Part shown: positions 31,289-37,659 of the stretch, in pieces
How positions within the stretch are numbered: the stretch's first letter is position 1
Layout of the letters: every line of letters starts with the position of its first letter
NCBI GenBank assembly: GCA_038078755.1
Contig: JBBTSQ010000033.1
Location: 1-37,659, forward strand
DNA: 37,659 nucleotides
From: JBBTSQ01 sp038078755
GTDB lineage: Bacteria; Patescibacteriota; Minisyncoccia; Phycocordibacterales; JBAYGS01
Direction: 5' to 3'
Made by a program: the position numbers and the translations under genes
The notes under the pieces: generated by a model
What the model was told of the DNA's origin: nothing
The model's database searches: none
The model's input: the letters and a program-made list of their open reading frames with translations, nothing else

Positions 31289-31915
31289 TTATACCCTCTC
31301 CCCCACATATTCCTCATCTGTATCAACCTCCCGAAACAGTTTGCGTTTATCGCGATGCGCACGTTTACGCTCGCGCTTCTGATCGACCAACTCTCGCATA
31401 CGCCGAGCAATCATACCTGCATGATACTCGATACAATCGTCATCGAGATGCCTTGGTCGAATCAAGAACTCTGCAGGACTATGCTTGCCGTTTTTAGCAT
31501 CGAGACTCGAATGGCTGATCGTGAGATCAAAGACAAGATATGTCCTCGGACTCCTCAAAAAGAATACTCCATCAGCGTTATGATATTGATCAAGCGCGTT
31601 GGGAGCAAAATTTGCGTTGAGGAGCATCAATCCGGAGATCGATGCCTGCCACGAAACCAAAGGGAACAGTTTAGCTGCCAAACCAATCTTGGGATCATAT
31701 GGATTCCAATTAGGAATGGCAAGTTGGTGTGCTTCAACCAAAGCCAGCACTTCTTCAAATTTTGCATACGCAGGGACCGATTGAATGACAGGCTTTTCAG
31801 GATCTGGTGGGGGCATTCCCCAAAATTTACACTCAAACATTCGTCCTTCGATTTTTCTTCGTTGACCAAACTCTTCTTGTGGCGACAAAACGATGCCCAA
31901 GTCTTCTCGAGCCAT
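31289..31915 (-). CDS. Protein of unknown function
   Basis: 208 residues from the ATG at 31915, chosen because AAAGGA lies seven bases ahead; a longer frame up to 32035 would run into the terminator of the neighbour. Soluble, mixed fold, with motifs FECKFWGMPPPDPEKPVIQ, FPLVSWQASISGLMLLNANF and YLVFDLTISHSSLDA. The end is strongly basic (RMRELVDQKRERKRAHRDKRK). I do not know the family. It is followed by its own terminator and preceded by another gene of the same strand ending at 32032. Confidence 0.7.
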   Translation of the reverse strand: MAREDLGIVLSPQEEFGQRRKIEGRMFECKFWGMPPPDPEKPVIQSVPAYAKFEEVLALVEAHQLAIPNWNPYDPKIGLAAKLFPLVSWQASISGLMLLNANFAPNALDQYHNADGVFFLRSPRTYLVFDLTISHSSLDAKNGKHSPAEFLIRPRHLDDDCIEYHAGMIARRMRELVDQKRERKRAHRDKRKLFREVDTDEEYVGERV

Positions 31916-31985
31916 GAATTTCCTTTCTCTTCTCAAAATAACAACTCCACTAAATATGCTACACCTCACGTTGCTTTTATGCAAG

Positions 31986-32018
31986 AAAAAACCAGTAGCA
32001 ATTGAATTGTCTACTGGT
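31986..32018 (-). terminator. Terminator of the gene at 32032
   Basis: ACCAGTAG/CTACTGGT stem; on the minus strand TTTTTTC follows. Confidence 0.7.
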
Positions 32019-32031
32019 TCCCTAAAATGTG

Positions 32032-32442
32032 TCACAGAAGCTTGTCCAGACGGGTCAAACGCCCCTCTATGATACCGAAGGAAGTCATTGCGTGATTCAG
32101 AAATGGCTTCGACTTCAGATCCACTCTCGCATGCAGTAATGTGGAGCTCTGACGAAATCTTTCACAGAGTTTTTTGAGCGGTCCAATGATATAAGACGGC
32201 AATAGGAAGCGTTTACTATCAAAACCCGACAGGCACTGAACCTCGACTTTTAGCACTGTGATTTTAGCCAATGAAGTCTCCAAGACGCAATCGTTCAGTG
32301 CTTGTTTGGTGCACGTGATCGCCTCGGACATTGCCTCGAGATAGAAATCCCGTTCTTTCTTCTCAGCCTTCTCGAGTGCTGTTTGCAAACACAGTAGCGT
32401 AGCAGTCAACTTGTGATACCGTCTGACTTTTGGATGTCTCAT
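32032..32442 (-). CDS. Helical protein of unknown function
   Basis: 136 residues from the ATG at 32442 (MRHPKVRRYHKLTATLLCLQ); a TTG nine codons upstream is an alternative start. Helical, lysine/leucine-rich, with no membrane span. It resembles no family I can name. Flanked by a terminator on the downstream side and by a strong bidirectional hairpin (32504-32540) upstream. Orientation is the same as the neighbours on both sides. Confidence 0.6.
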   Translation of the reverse strand: MRHPKVRRYHKLTATLLCLQTALEKAEKKERDFYLEAMSEAITCTKQALNDCVLETSLAKITVLKVEVQCLSGFDSKRFLLPSYIIGPLKKLCERFRQSSTLLHARVDLKSKPFLNHAMTSFGIIEGRLTRLDKLL

Positions 32443-32503
32443 AGAATGAACTTTCTCTTTTGGTTCCAAAGTAACCTTAGCAAAATATACCCCTCATAGC
32501 AAG

Positions 32504-32540
32504 AACCGGCCCCGCCAGTACTCTGGCGGGGCCGGTTCTT
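32504..32540. terminator. Bidirectional terminator
   Basis: Perfect stem of about 15 bp (AAGAACCGGCCCCGCC with GGCGGGGCCGGTTCTT); T-rich flanks on the plus strand. It ends the transglycosylase gene on the minus strand. Confidence 0.8.
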
Positions 32541-32557
32541 TTGTTAAATCACCTGTG

Positions 32558-33025
32558 TTATTTAGCTTTCGCTACCAATGAGCCGTTTTCAGCAAGTGAT
32601 GGCTTCCAACATTTAGAAGAAGACATCCACGGACGCAAGCCTTCTTTTTCGTACAAGTACTTGGCGTACGCGAGGTTGTCATCGAGATTTTCAAGATCGA
32701 GACCTTTTTTGGTCGCAGTCTTGGCGTGATAGATCTCATTGATCTGCATCACCCCGATATCTTTGGAGTTTGCCCGTCCACGAAGCACACTACCGTCAGA
32801 GACGATGTGCCGAAAGGTCGATTCGCACCGAGCCACTTCGGCCAAGATCGGCGTATCTTTAAAGTACTCTCGAACGTGTGACTCGAGGGTCTGTGGTTTT
32901 GGCATCGACTGCTCTACCTGTACCCGAGCATCAATTGACGCGTCGTTCCCTGCCGCAAGTGCGGTAACAGGGCTACCGTAGAGTAGCGATACCAATACTA
33001 ATGCTTGTGTAGTAAGTTCTATCAT
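32558..33025 (-). CDS. Secreted lytic transglycosylase-like protein
   Basis: 155 residues. Signal peptide about 1-24 (ending TALAA), a short linker, then a lysozyme-like SLT domain (about 45-140): ILAEVARCESTFRHI with the catalytic Glu, SKDIGVMQINEIYH, and NLAYAKYLYEKEGLRPWMSSSKCW. Cuts peptidoglycan glycan strands in the periplasm or wall. Short for the family, as usual in this group. A perfect promoter (33116-33144) and a leader hairpin lie upstream. Confidence 0.85.
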   Translation of the reverse strand: MIELTTQALVLVSLLYGSPVTALAAGNDASIDARVQVEQSMPKPQTLESHVREYFKDTPILAEVARCESTFRHIVSDGSVLRGRANSKDIGVMQINEIYHAKTATKKGLDLENLDDNLAYAKYLYEKEGLRPWMSSSKCWKPSLAENGSLVAKAK

Positions 33026-33083
33026 AATTTTGGGTGTAAGCGTTAGCTGTTAATCTTGTACGTGTATCTAAGTGCTTACAAAT

Positions 33084-33107
33084 GAAAAATCAGAGACGAA
33101 CTCTGAC
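33084..33107 (-). promoter_or_regulatory. Promoter-proximal attenuator hairpin
   Basis: On the minus strand TCAGAG/CTCTGA followed by TTTTTC, placed within about 25 bases of the predicted start site and before the transglycosylase gene. Confidence 0.55.
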
Positions 33108-33115
33108 TTGGGTTA

Positions 33116-33144
33116 AGTATAGCACCTTTCATTTATTCTGTCAA
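33116..33144 (-). promoter_or_regulatory. Near-consensus promoter of the transglycosylase gene
   Basis: TTGACA (33139-33144), 17-base spacer, TATACT (33116-33121) with TGC before the -10 box. Confidence 0.8.
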
Positions 33145-33354
33145 GCTTTTACAACGCAAAACCACCTACGTCAATCGTCAAAATATGGCTTATAATAAGG
33201 ATTTTTCACTTGAAAAGCCCTGTCTTATATTGTCTAAAAATGGCTTAGAATATGGGGATATGCGATAAAAAAATGTCTTTTTTCTCTAAGACAAGAAATA
33301 TGGCTCTATAAAGCCGTATGTTAACATATTAAATACATCGGATTTAATGTGACT
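33145..33354. other. A+T-rich spacer
   Basis: Holds three ATGGCTTA-type words and the GGCTCTATAAAGCC palindrome at 33298-33319. No gene. Confidence 0.5.
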
Positions 33355-33612
33355 TTAATCTAAATGAAACCAACGGCGGAGTCTTACATTAAACCCCTCC
33401 AATCGTGCGAGCACCCTTCCCACAAATGAATGCCGCCTTCCCCACGCATGGATATGCTCCCGAATCCGTGGAGAAATGAGTGATAAAAGATATAATCCGA
33501 TAACCAAAAATATAATCCCCTGTAAAAACGGCAGAAATAGACCAATAATGCCGAAAACGATAAATACAAGAGCGATAATTTGTAATACTGTCCTGCCAAT
33601 GTGTTTTTTCAT
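33355..33612 (-). CDS. Small PGPGW-like membrane protein
   Basis: 85 residues, two membrane helices (about 8-28 and 30-48) joined by FLPFLQG, followed by a basic amphipathic end (SPRIREHIHAWGRRH, RLRRWFHLD). The layout IIGLFLPFLQGIIFLVIGLYLLSLISP fits the PGPGW/DUF454-type small proteins. Function unknown. Confidence 0.7.
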   Translation of the reverse strand: MKKHIGRTVLQIIALVFIVFGIIGLFLPFLQGIIFLVIGLYLLSLISPRIREHIHAWGRRHSFVGRVLARLEGFNVRLRRWFHLD

Positions 33613-33668
33613 ACTGTTGTATTTTCTTGTCTTAATCTGATTGTAAATTGTTTGTTGTCAGTTGTAAG

Positions 33669-34115
33669 TTATCTCCCCGTCATTCCTTTGCAATTCGCCG
33701 CTGGCCGTAGTCCTACCGCCTTTGCTTGACCTTCTGTTGCGTACCAGACTTTATTTGCCTCGGCTATTTTCAACGCTCCCGCACACCATGGAAAATAGTA
33801 CACACTCCCCGACTTTGAGGCAACTACCCCACCTAAGATTGCTTCAGGTGTCTTTGTTGAGATCAAAGCCTTCGCCACTGTCGCATCCTGTGAGTATTCA
33901 ATCCGTACCGGCTCTCGGTACTGTTCAGCAATAGACAATCGTCCTAACGCAAAACTACTTGCCGACACCAGTACAAGCGCGATCAAGCTAAACGCAACAT
34001 GATCGTTGGCCACAGTCCCCACCGCGCCCAACGCCTTCTTGTACCAGATGGCGTATGTCGATTGCCAAGCGACGACCGGCTCCTCTGACCCATTACTTGC
34101 ATTTTTGTTATCCAT
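33669..34115 (-). CDS. Membrane protein with Ada-like metal-binding end
   Basis: 148 residues. One membrane helix (about 39-60). The C-terminal part VVASKSGSVYYFPWCAGALK, then VWYATEGQAKAVGLRPAANC, follows the pattern of small CPR domains related to the Ada zinc domain (cysteine pair about 37 residues apart). The rest is linker. The promoter CTGACA-N17-TATACT (34136-34164) reads into it with about 15 bases of leader. Substrate unknown. Confidence 0.7.
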   Translation of the reverse strand: MDNKNASNGSEEPVVAWQSTYAIWYKKALGAVGTVANDHVAFSLIALVLVSASSFALGRLSIAEQYREPVRIEYSQDATVAKALISTKTPEAILGGVVASKSGSVYYFPWCAGALKIAEANKVWYATEGQAKAVGLRPAANCKGMTGR

Positions 34116-34135
34116 AGGTTATGCTGTGTGGTATC

Positions 34136-34164
34136 AGTATAGCAGGCGACAGTCATTCTGTCAG
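34136..34164 (-). promoter_or_regulatory. Promoter of the gene at 33669
   Basis: CTGACA (34159-34164), 17 bases, TATACT (34136-34141) preceded by TGC. Confidence 0.7.
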
Positions 34165-34200
34165 ATAGCATTGTCGCCCAGAATTAATACACAAACAACT

Positions 34201-34473
34201 ATGGCAACCAAAAAATCAGCAGGTACAAGTAAAAACGGTCGCGACTCAAATCCACGCTATTTGGGCATCAAGTTGACTCATGGCGATAGTGCCAAAGTCG
34301 GCTCGATTATTGTCCGCCAAAAAGGCCGTAATTTCTTGAGTGGTAAAAATGTTGGTGTCGGTAAAGATCACACCATCTTTGCTCTCAAAGAAGGCAAGAT
34401 TAGTATTACCTCAAAACGAAAACTTGGGTTTAATGGCAAGACCAGTGTCCACAAAGTAGTACACGTGGTTTAA
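34201..34473 (+). CDS. rpmA: Ribosomal protein bL27
   Basis: 90 residues, family length. MATKKSAGTSKNGRDSNPRY is the typical N-terminus that reaches toward the peptidyl transferase centre; GSIIVRQKGRNFLSGKNVGVG and KDHTIFALKEGKI follow the family closely. There is no N-terminal extension of the kind that Firmicutes cleave. No rplU is next to it, though the two usually go together. Divergent from the gene at 33669; closed by a strong terminator. Confidence 0.96.
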   Translation: MATKKSAGTSKNGRDSNPRYLGIKLTHGDSAKVGSIIVRQKGRNFLSGKNVGVGKDHTIFALKEGKISITSKRKLGFNGKTSVHKVVHVV

Positions 34474-34512
34474 GAGGAGATTCATGATTCACGAATTATG
34501 ATTCATGAATAA

Positions 34513-34556
34513 AAACAAAGAGCGGCGCCTACGGCGCCGCTCTTTGTTTTTTCCCC
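34513..34556. terminator. Bidirectional terminator between rpmA and rplI
   Basis: Perfect stem AACAAAGAGCGGCGCC/GGCGCCGCTCTTTGTT with loop TAC and T-runs on both strands. Confidence 0.9.
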
Positions 34557-34598
34557 TTTAGAAATTAGGAATTATAATTTAGAAATTTCTATATTATC

Positions 34599-35042
34599 TT
34601 ACTTCGCCTTAACCACTACCGCAACAGTCGCCTTCTTATCATTAATTTGTACAGTTACCTGACTCTCCCCCACTTCTTTAATCGGCTTCTCGAGCATGAT
34701 GTGTTCTGGATGCGCATTAAAATTGAATTGTTCCTTGAGTGCCTTGGCAATCTCTGCCGTATGCACCTGCGCAAAGAGATGGCCCTTGTCGTTTGCCTTT
34801 TCGATTATCTCAATCTTGGCTGAAGATAGACTACCTAGACTTTTTATCAAAAGTGCTTCATGCACCTTCTTTTCTCCCAACTCTCGCTTTTGCTTTGACT
34901 CGAGACGAGCGAGCGCTTGAGCTGTCGCCACTTCTGCCATCCCTTTTGGAATCAAAGCGTTTAGTGCATAGCCGTCTGACACTGACTTCACTTCATATTT
35001 CTTTCCAATTTTCGCCACATCGTGCAAGAGAATGATTTTCAT
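34599..35042 (-). CDS. rplI: Ribosomal protein bL9
   Basis: 147 residues, family length. MKIILLHDVAKIGKKYEVKS and DGYALNALIPKGMAEVAT form the N-domain that binds 23S rRNA; a connecting helix (about 42-75, ARLESKQKRELGEKK) leads to the C-domain ending in KKATVAVVVKAK. bL9 has been reported missing in several CPR lineages, so its presence helps placement. Convergent with rpmA. Confidence 0.95.
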   Translation of the reverse strand: MKIILLHDVAKIGKKYEVKSVSDGYALNALIPKGMAEVATAQALARLESKQKRELGEKKVHEALLIKSLGSLSSAKIEIIEKANDKGHLFAQVHTAEIAKALKEQFNFNAHPEHIMLEKPIKEVGESQVTVQINDKKATVAVVVKAK

Positions 35043-35103
35043 AAGTTTAATACGGTAATATAATTATTTTTGCCCACTCAATGTAGCTTATTTCAGAAAA
35101 AAT

Positions 35104-35152
35104 GACAAGTTAAAGAGACTCGTGCCTACGGCACGAGTCTCTTTAACTTGTC
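35104..35152. terminator. Perfect 23-bp hairpin between rplI and the S41 gene
   Basis: Arms 35104-35126 and 35130-35152, loop TAC. No T-run on either side, so the terminator role is less sure than the structure. Confidence 0.6.
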
Positions 35153-35175
35153 TGATTGTGAGTTGTCTATTGTCA
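35152..35175 (-). repeat. 24-nt dispersed repeat, copy 2
   Basis: Exact reverse complement of 30138-30161. Confidence 0.8.
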
Positions 35176-35190
35176 GTTGTTAGTCATCTT

Positions 35191-36432
35191 TCATCTTCCC
35201 GTATTCAAATACCTGATCGCTCGGTCGAGTTGTGGGTCCTTGCCCTTCGCCACGTCATCGGCGGTGAGTTTTACCACAAAATCGGGTGTTAGACCTCCAG
35301 CTGAGATCGAATTGCCACCGGGAGTCAGCCATTTAGCCACGGTTACCTTGAGTGAAGTCTCCGGAGTAATTTTTACTAATTCTTGCACTGAACCTTTGCC
35401 AAAACTTTTTTCACCGACAAGTTTTGCCACACCATTCTCACGAAGCGCTCCCGCCAAAATTTCAGATGCCGAAGCCGATCCGCCATTGATCAAGATAGCC
35501 ACTTTGAGCTTACTGCCGAACACATTGTACCCCTTGCTCTTGTACACGACATCTTCCTGATTATTGCCGAAATCTTCGGTCACAATCACCTTACCGCTCG
35601 GCAAAAACCAGCTCGCCATATCAACCGCCGCATCGAGATAGCCTCCTGGGTTGCCCCGCACATCGAGCACGAGCTTATCTGTATTTTTGACCACAAACTC
35701 ACGGAGCGCATCACGGAATAGGTTTGAGGCAATAGCAGAAAAGTTGTAGAGACGAATGATGAACACGCCGTCTTTTTCCAGAGTATCGATTGTCGGGATT
35801 TCAATCGGTCCACGGGTAATACTGATATCAAATGGCTCTTTTTTGCCCTCCCGAGCAACAGTGAGTGTGACGACAGTCCCCTCTTTGCCACGAATCAATT
35901 TGACAGCCTTATCTACCGGCAACCCATCGGTTGCTTGGGTATCGATTTTCAAAATTCGATCACCACTCTGAACACCCGCTTTTTGCGCTGGACTGTTTTT
36001 GAGCGGGGTGACCACCACCAGGTGATTGTCTCTCATGCCCACTTCCATTCCGACACCCGAAAAACTGCCACTAATCTCGGTCGCAAATGATTTTGACTCT
36101 TCAGGGGGAAAGAAGACGGTGTACGGGTCATTGAGTGAGGCAGTGAGGCCTTCAATCGCTCCCCACACTCGTTTTTGATCAGAAATATCTGCGTCAGAAG
36201 TGGTCGAAACAGCCACAAATTTTTCATTGAGCGTGTTCCACACTTTCCAAAACGGATCAAAATCGACTTTTTGTGCCGGCTCTGCGGAAATATCAGTATG
36301 CATCAGGCCCGTAACCTTGGACACCTCGGAGCGATTAAGAAATCCGAGATAGACACCGGAGATAAACGAAATAACAATTAAGGTAATCGAAAGTGCGATC
36401 CAGAAAATTTTATGTGAAAATATTTTTTGCAT
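35191..36432 (-). CDS. C-terminal processing protease (S41 family)
   Basis: 413 residues from the ATG at 36432; a longer frame upstream would translate a structured leader, and an ATG at 36450 is also possible. N-terminal membrane anchor (about 8-28), S41 N-terminal helical part with GLTASLNDPYTVFFPPEE, a PDZ domain (about 115-195; GSFSGVGMEVGM, AGVQSGDRILKID) and the catalytic S41 domain with LVLDVRGNPGGYLDAA, the Ser in INGGSASASEILAGAL and the Lys in GEKSFGKGSVQ. It acts outside the membrane and trims or degrades envelope proteins. Complete. Confidence 0.93.
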   Translation of the reverse strand: MQKIFSHKIFWIALSITLIVISFISGVYLGFLNRSEVSKVTGLMHTDISAEPAQKVDFDPFWKVWNTLNEKFVAVSTTSDADISDQKRVWGAIEGLTASLNDPYTVFFPPEESKSFATEISGSFSGVGMEVGMRDNHLVVVTPLKNSPAQKAGVQSGDRILKIDTQATDGLPVDKAVKLIRGKEGTVVTLTVAREGKKEPFDISITRGPIEIPTIDTLEKDGVFIIRLYNFSAIASNLFRDALREFVVKNTDKLVLDVRGNPGGYLDAAVDMASWFLPSGKVIVTEDFGNNQEDVVYKSKGYNVFGSKLKVAILINGGSASASEILAGALRENGVAKLVGEKSFGKGSVQELVKITPETSLKVTVAKWLTPGGNSISAGGLTPDFVVKLTADDVAKGKDPQLDRAIRYLNTGR

Positions 36433-36599
36433 GTGATTTAGCGAAATCATATCGCCGCACCGTCCATTAAAAGGCGATACTGTGGTGAAATCGTGCCACG
36501 CAATCGTCCATTGAAGCGTGGCGTATCGGCTATTATCGCAGATGTGTACAAAACTTACAACAAACAACTTACAACAAATAATCAGTCAGAGCGGGGGGG
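36433..36599 (-). promoter_or_regulatory. Structured upstream region of the S41 gene
   Basis: Nested arms CGATAC/GTATCG (36475-36480 with 36523-36528) and GCCACGC/GCGTGGC (36495-36501 with 36516-36522) and a direct repeat CGTCCATT. No promoter stands out. Confidence 0.45.
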
Positions 36600-36622
36600 N
36601 NNNNNNNNNCCCCCCCCCCCGC
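36590..36622. other. Assembly gap (10 N) inside a poly-G/poly-C hairpin
   Basis: N at 36600-36609, preceded by AGCGGGGGGG and followed by CCCCCCCCCCGCT. The flanks pair, so the gap sits in the loop of a G-rich stem. On both sides 20-bp arms of TTTGTTGTAAG type (36551-36570 and 36641-36660) also pair. Confidence 0.85.
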
Positions 36623-36660
36623 TGTCCCTAATTGTTAATTGTTTGTTGTAAGTTGTTTGT

Positions 36661-36672
36661 TATACTATCTAC
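36661..36672 (+). promoter_or_regulatory. Leaderless promoter of the CorA-like gene
   Basis: TATACT at 36661-36666 and six bases to the ATG at 36673; TGT precedes the box. Confidence 0.55.
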
Positions 36673-37593
36673 ATGATCAACATATACACGCACAAAAAAT
36701 TGACATGGGTGGATCTTGAATCACCAACCAAAGACGAAGTAATCGAGGTGATGAACAAATACAAAATTCATCCGCTCGTTGCCGAAGGTCTGCTTACTCC
36801 CAATATGAAGCCCCGTGTCGAGCTCTACAAAGATTTCATTTACCTCATTCTCCACTTCCCCATCATCAAACGAAACCACAGCGAAGAAAAACGAAAAAAC
36901 CAAGAGGTTGATTTTATTATCGGCAAAAATTTTATTATCACCACACGATTTGACCTGATCGACCCACTCCACGAATTTTCAAAAGTATTTGAGGTCAATT
37001 CGATTCTCGACAAGAGCCACTTGGGTGATCACGCCGGCTTTATCTTCTATCATATGATCAAGCGGATATACCACTCGACTGTCGACGAGCTGGTCTATGT
37101 GCGAGACACATTGAAGCGCATTGAAGCAGGCATTTTCAGCAATCAAGAACAGCAGATGGTATTTGAACTATCAAAAGTCGCTCGCGAATTGCTGAATTTT
37201 AAAAACACCCTCGCGTTACACAAAGAAGTGCTCGAATCATTTGAGATCGCTGGCCGACAATTTTTCAAAGGTGATTTTGAATACTACCTCCGATCGATTA
37301 CCGGCGAATACTGCAAGATTCACACATTGATTGAAGGTGAAATGGAGAGTTTGACCGAGCTTCGAGAAACCAACAATAGCATGCTCACCACCAAGCAGAA
37401 TGAAGTCATCTCTAAATTGACCGGTATATCATTTATCATGCTCCCTATTTCATTGGTCATCGGCCTATTCGCCATCGATACTCCTTATCGGCCGATTGTA
37501 GGAATGGTTGGAGACTTTTGGATGCTCTCATTGTTATTTATTATGCTTGGTTTTGGATTATATTTCTTTGTGAAGTGGAAGAAGTGGCTGTAA
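36673..37593 (+). CDS. CorA-like divalent cation transporter lacking GMN
   Basis: 306 residues. CorA layout: cytoplasmic alpha/beta domain (1-120), long stalk helices (about 130-245, with many E/K) and two membrane helices at the end (about 247-267 and 280-300), followed by KWKKWL. CorA/Mrs2 proteins carry GMN at the end of the first membrane helix; here the same place reads GLFAIDTPYRPIVG, so the signature is replaced by A-I-D. The rest (PxxEGLLTPNMKPRVE, FIITTRFDLIDPLHEF) fits the family. Ion choice is therefore open. Confidence 0.85.
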   Translation: MINIYTHKKLTWVDLESPTKDEVIEVMNKYKIHPLVAEGLLTPNMKPRVELYKDFIYLILHFPIIKRNHSEEKRKNQEVDFIIGKNFIITTRFDLIDPLHEFSKVFEVNSILDKSHLGDHAGFIFYHMIKRIYHSTVDELVYVRDTLKRIEAGIFSNQEQQMVFELSKVARELLNFKNTLALHKEVLESFEIAGRQFFKGDFEYYLRSITGEYCKIHTLIEGEMESLTELRETNNSMLTTKQNEVISKLTGISFIMLPISLVIGLFAIDTPYRPIVGMVGDFWMLSLLFIMLGFGLYFFVKWKKWL

Positions 37594-37634
37594 GTTGAAA
37601 ACGAACAACTCACAACCAACAACCAGAGTAAAGA

Positions 37635-37659
37635 GGGGCGCGCCCGCACCGCGCGCCCC
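37635..37659 (+). terminator. G+C hairpin at the window end
   Basis: GGGGCGCGC/GCGCGCCCC with a 7-base loop. The window stops before any T-run can be seen. Confidence 0.6.

Noticed and set aside
31355..32005. A 216-codon plus-strand frame
   Set aside because: Opposite strand of the gene at 31289, which has a Shine-Dalgarno, a terminator and a sensible protein; the plus frame crosses that gene's terminator partner and has no signals.

Overview
The window looks like a stretch of chromosome from a Candidate Phyla Radiation (Patescibacteria) bacterium, most likely of the Parcubacteria group. This is inferred from gene content and style: a compact cell-wall operon (frr, rseP, mraY, ftsW, murG, gltX, M23 peptidase), many small one-helix membrane proteins without known function, tRNA genes without an encoded CCA, and hairpin-rich spacers. 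The presence of ribosomal protein bL9 argues against those CPR lineages known to lack it. No rRNA or other strict marker is present, so the placement is tentative.

Layout. 1-2431: D-Ala-D-Ala ligase, a tiny cysteine-rich protein, a DUF2975 membrane protein and two divergent tRNA-Ala genes (GGC on minus, TGC on plus). 2370-12160: an apparent integrative element sitting in the 3' end of tRNA-Ala(TGC). It carries a large serine recombinase whose reading frame runs into the tRNA, a small coupled ORF, an unknown protein, a terminase-small-subunit-like HTH protein, a secreted protein with 20-residue DGGG repeats behind a structured leader RNA, a complete ABC-three-component conflict system (SMEK effector, middle component MC6, DUF2326 ATPase), an ATP-grasp enzyme and an acidic small protein. 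Its right end is a mosaic of tRNA T-arm-like fragments and hairpins. 12271-17465: a plus-strand defence-type island with a RhuM-Fic protein, a C39-like cysteine peptidase, a DpnI-type methyl-directed endonuclease, an acidic unknown, then a coupled trio of a 43-aa ORF, a TIR-domain protein and a protein with a HEPN-like Rx4H motif. 17578-21070: a winged-helix membrane protein, DUF4383 protein, an unknown gene and glucose-6-phosphate dehydrogenase. 21118-21655: a minus-strand transcription unit with its own promoter and terminator but no convincing gene. 21931-30123: the frr to M23 peptidase block. 30565-37659: small membrane proteins, a lytic transglycosylase, rpmA, rplI, a C-terminal processing protease (S41), a short N gap and a CorA-like transporter.

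How it works together. The core genes serve peptidoglycan synthesis and remodelling (ddl, mraY, ftsW, murG, M23 peptidase, transglycosylase), envelope proteolysis (rseP, S41) and translation (frr, gltX, rpmA, rplI, tRNA-Ala). The 15-kb insert between tRNA-Ala and about 17.5 kb is accessory DNA with mobility and anti-invader functions, and to the eye it is richer in A+T than the core.

A feature that runs through the window is the promoter style: at about ten genes a -10 box of the form TATACT, often in the extended form TGCTATACT, lies exactly 6-7 bases before the ATG. This predicts leaderless mRNAs. Palindromes and dispersed repeats fill most spacers.
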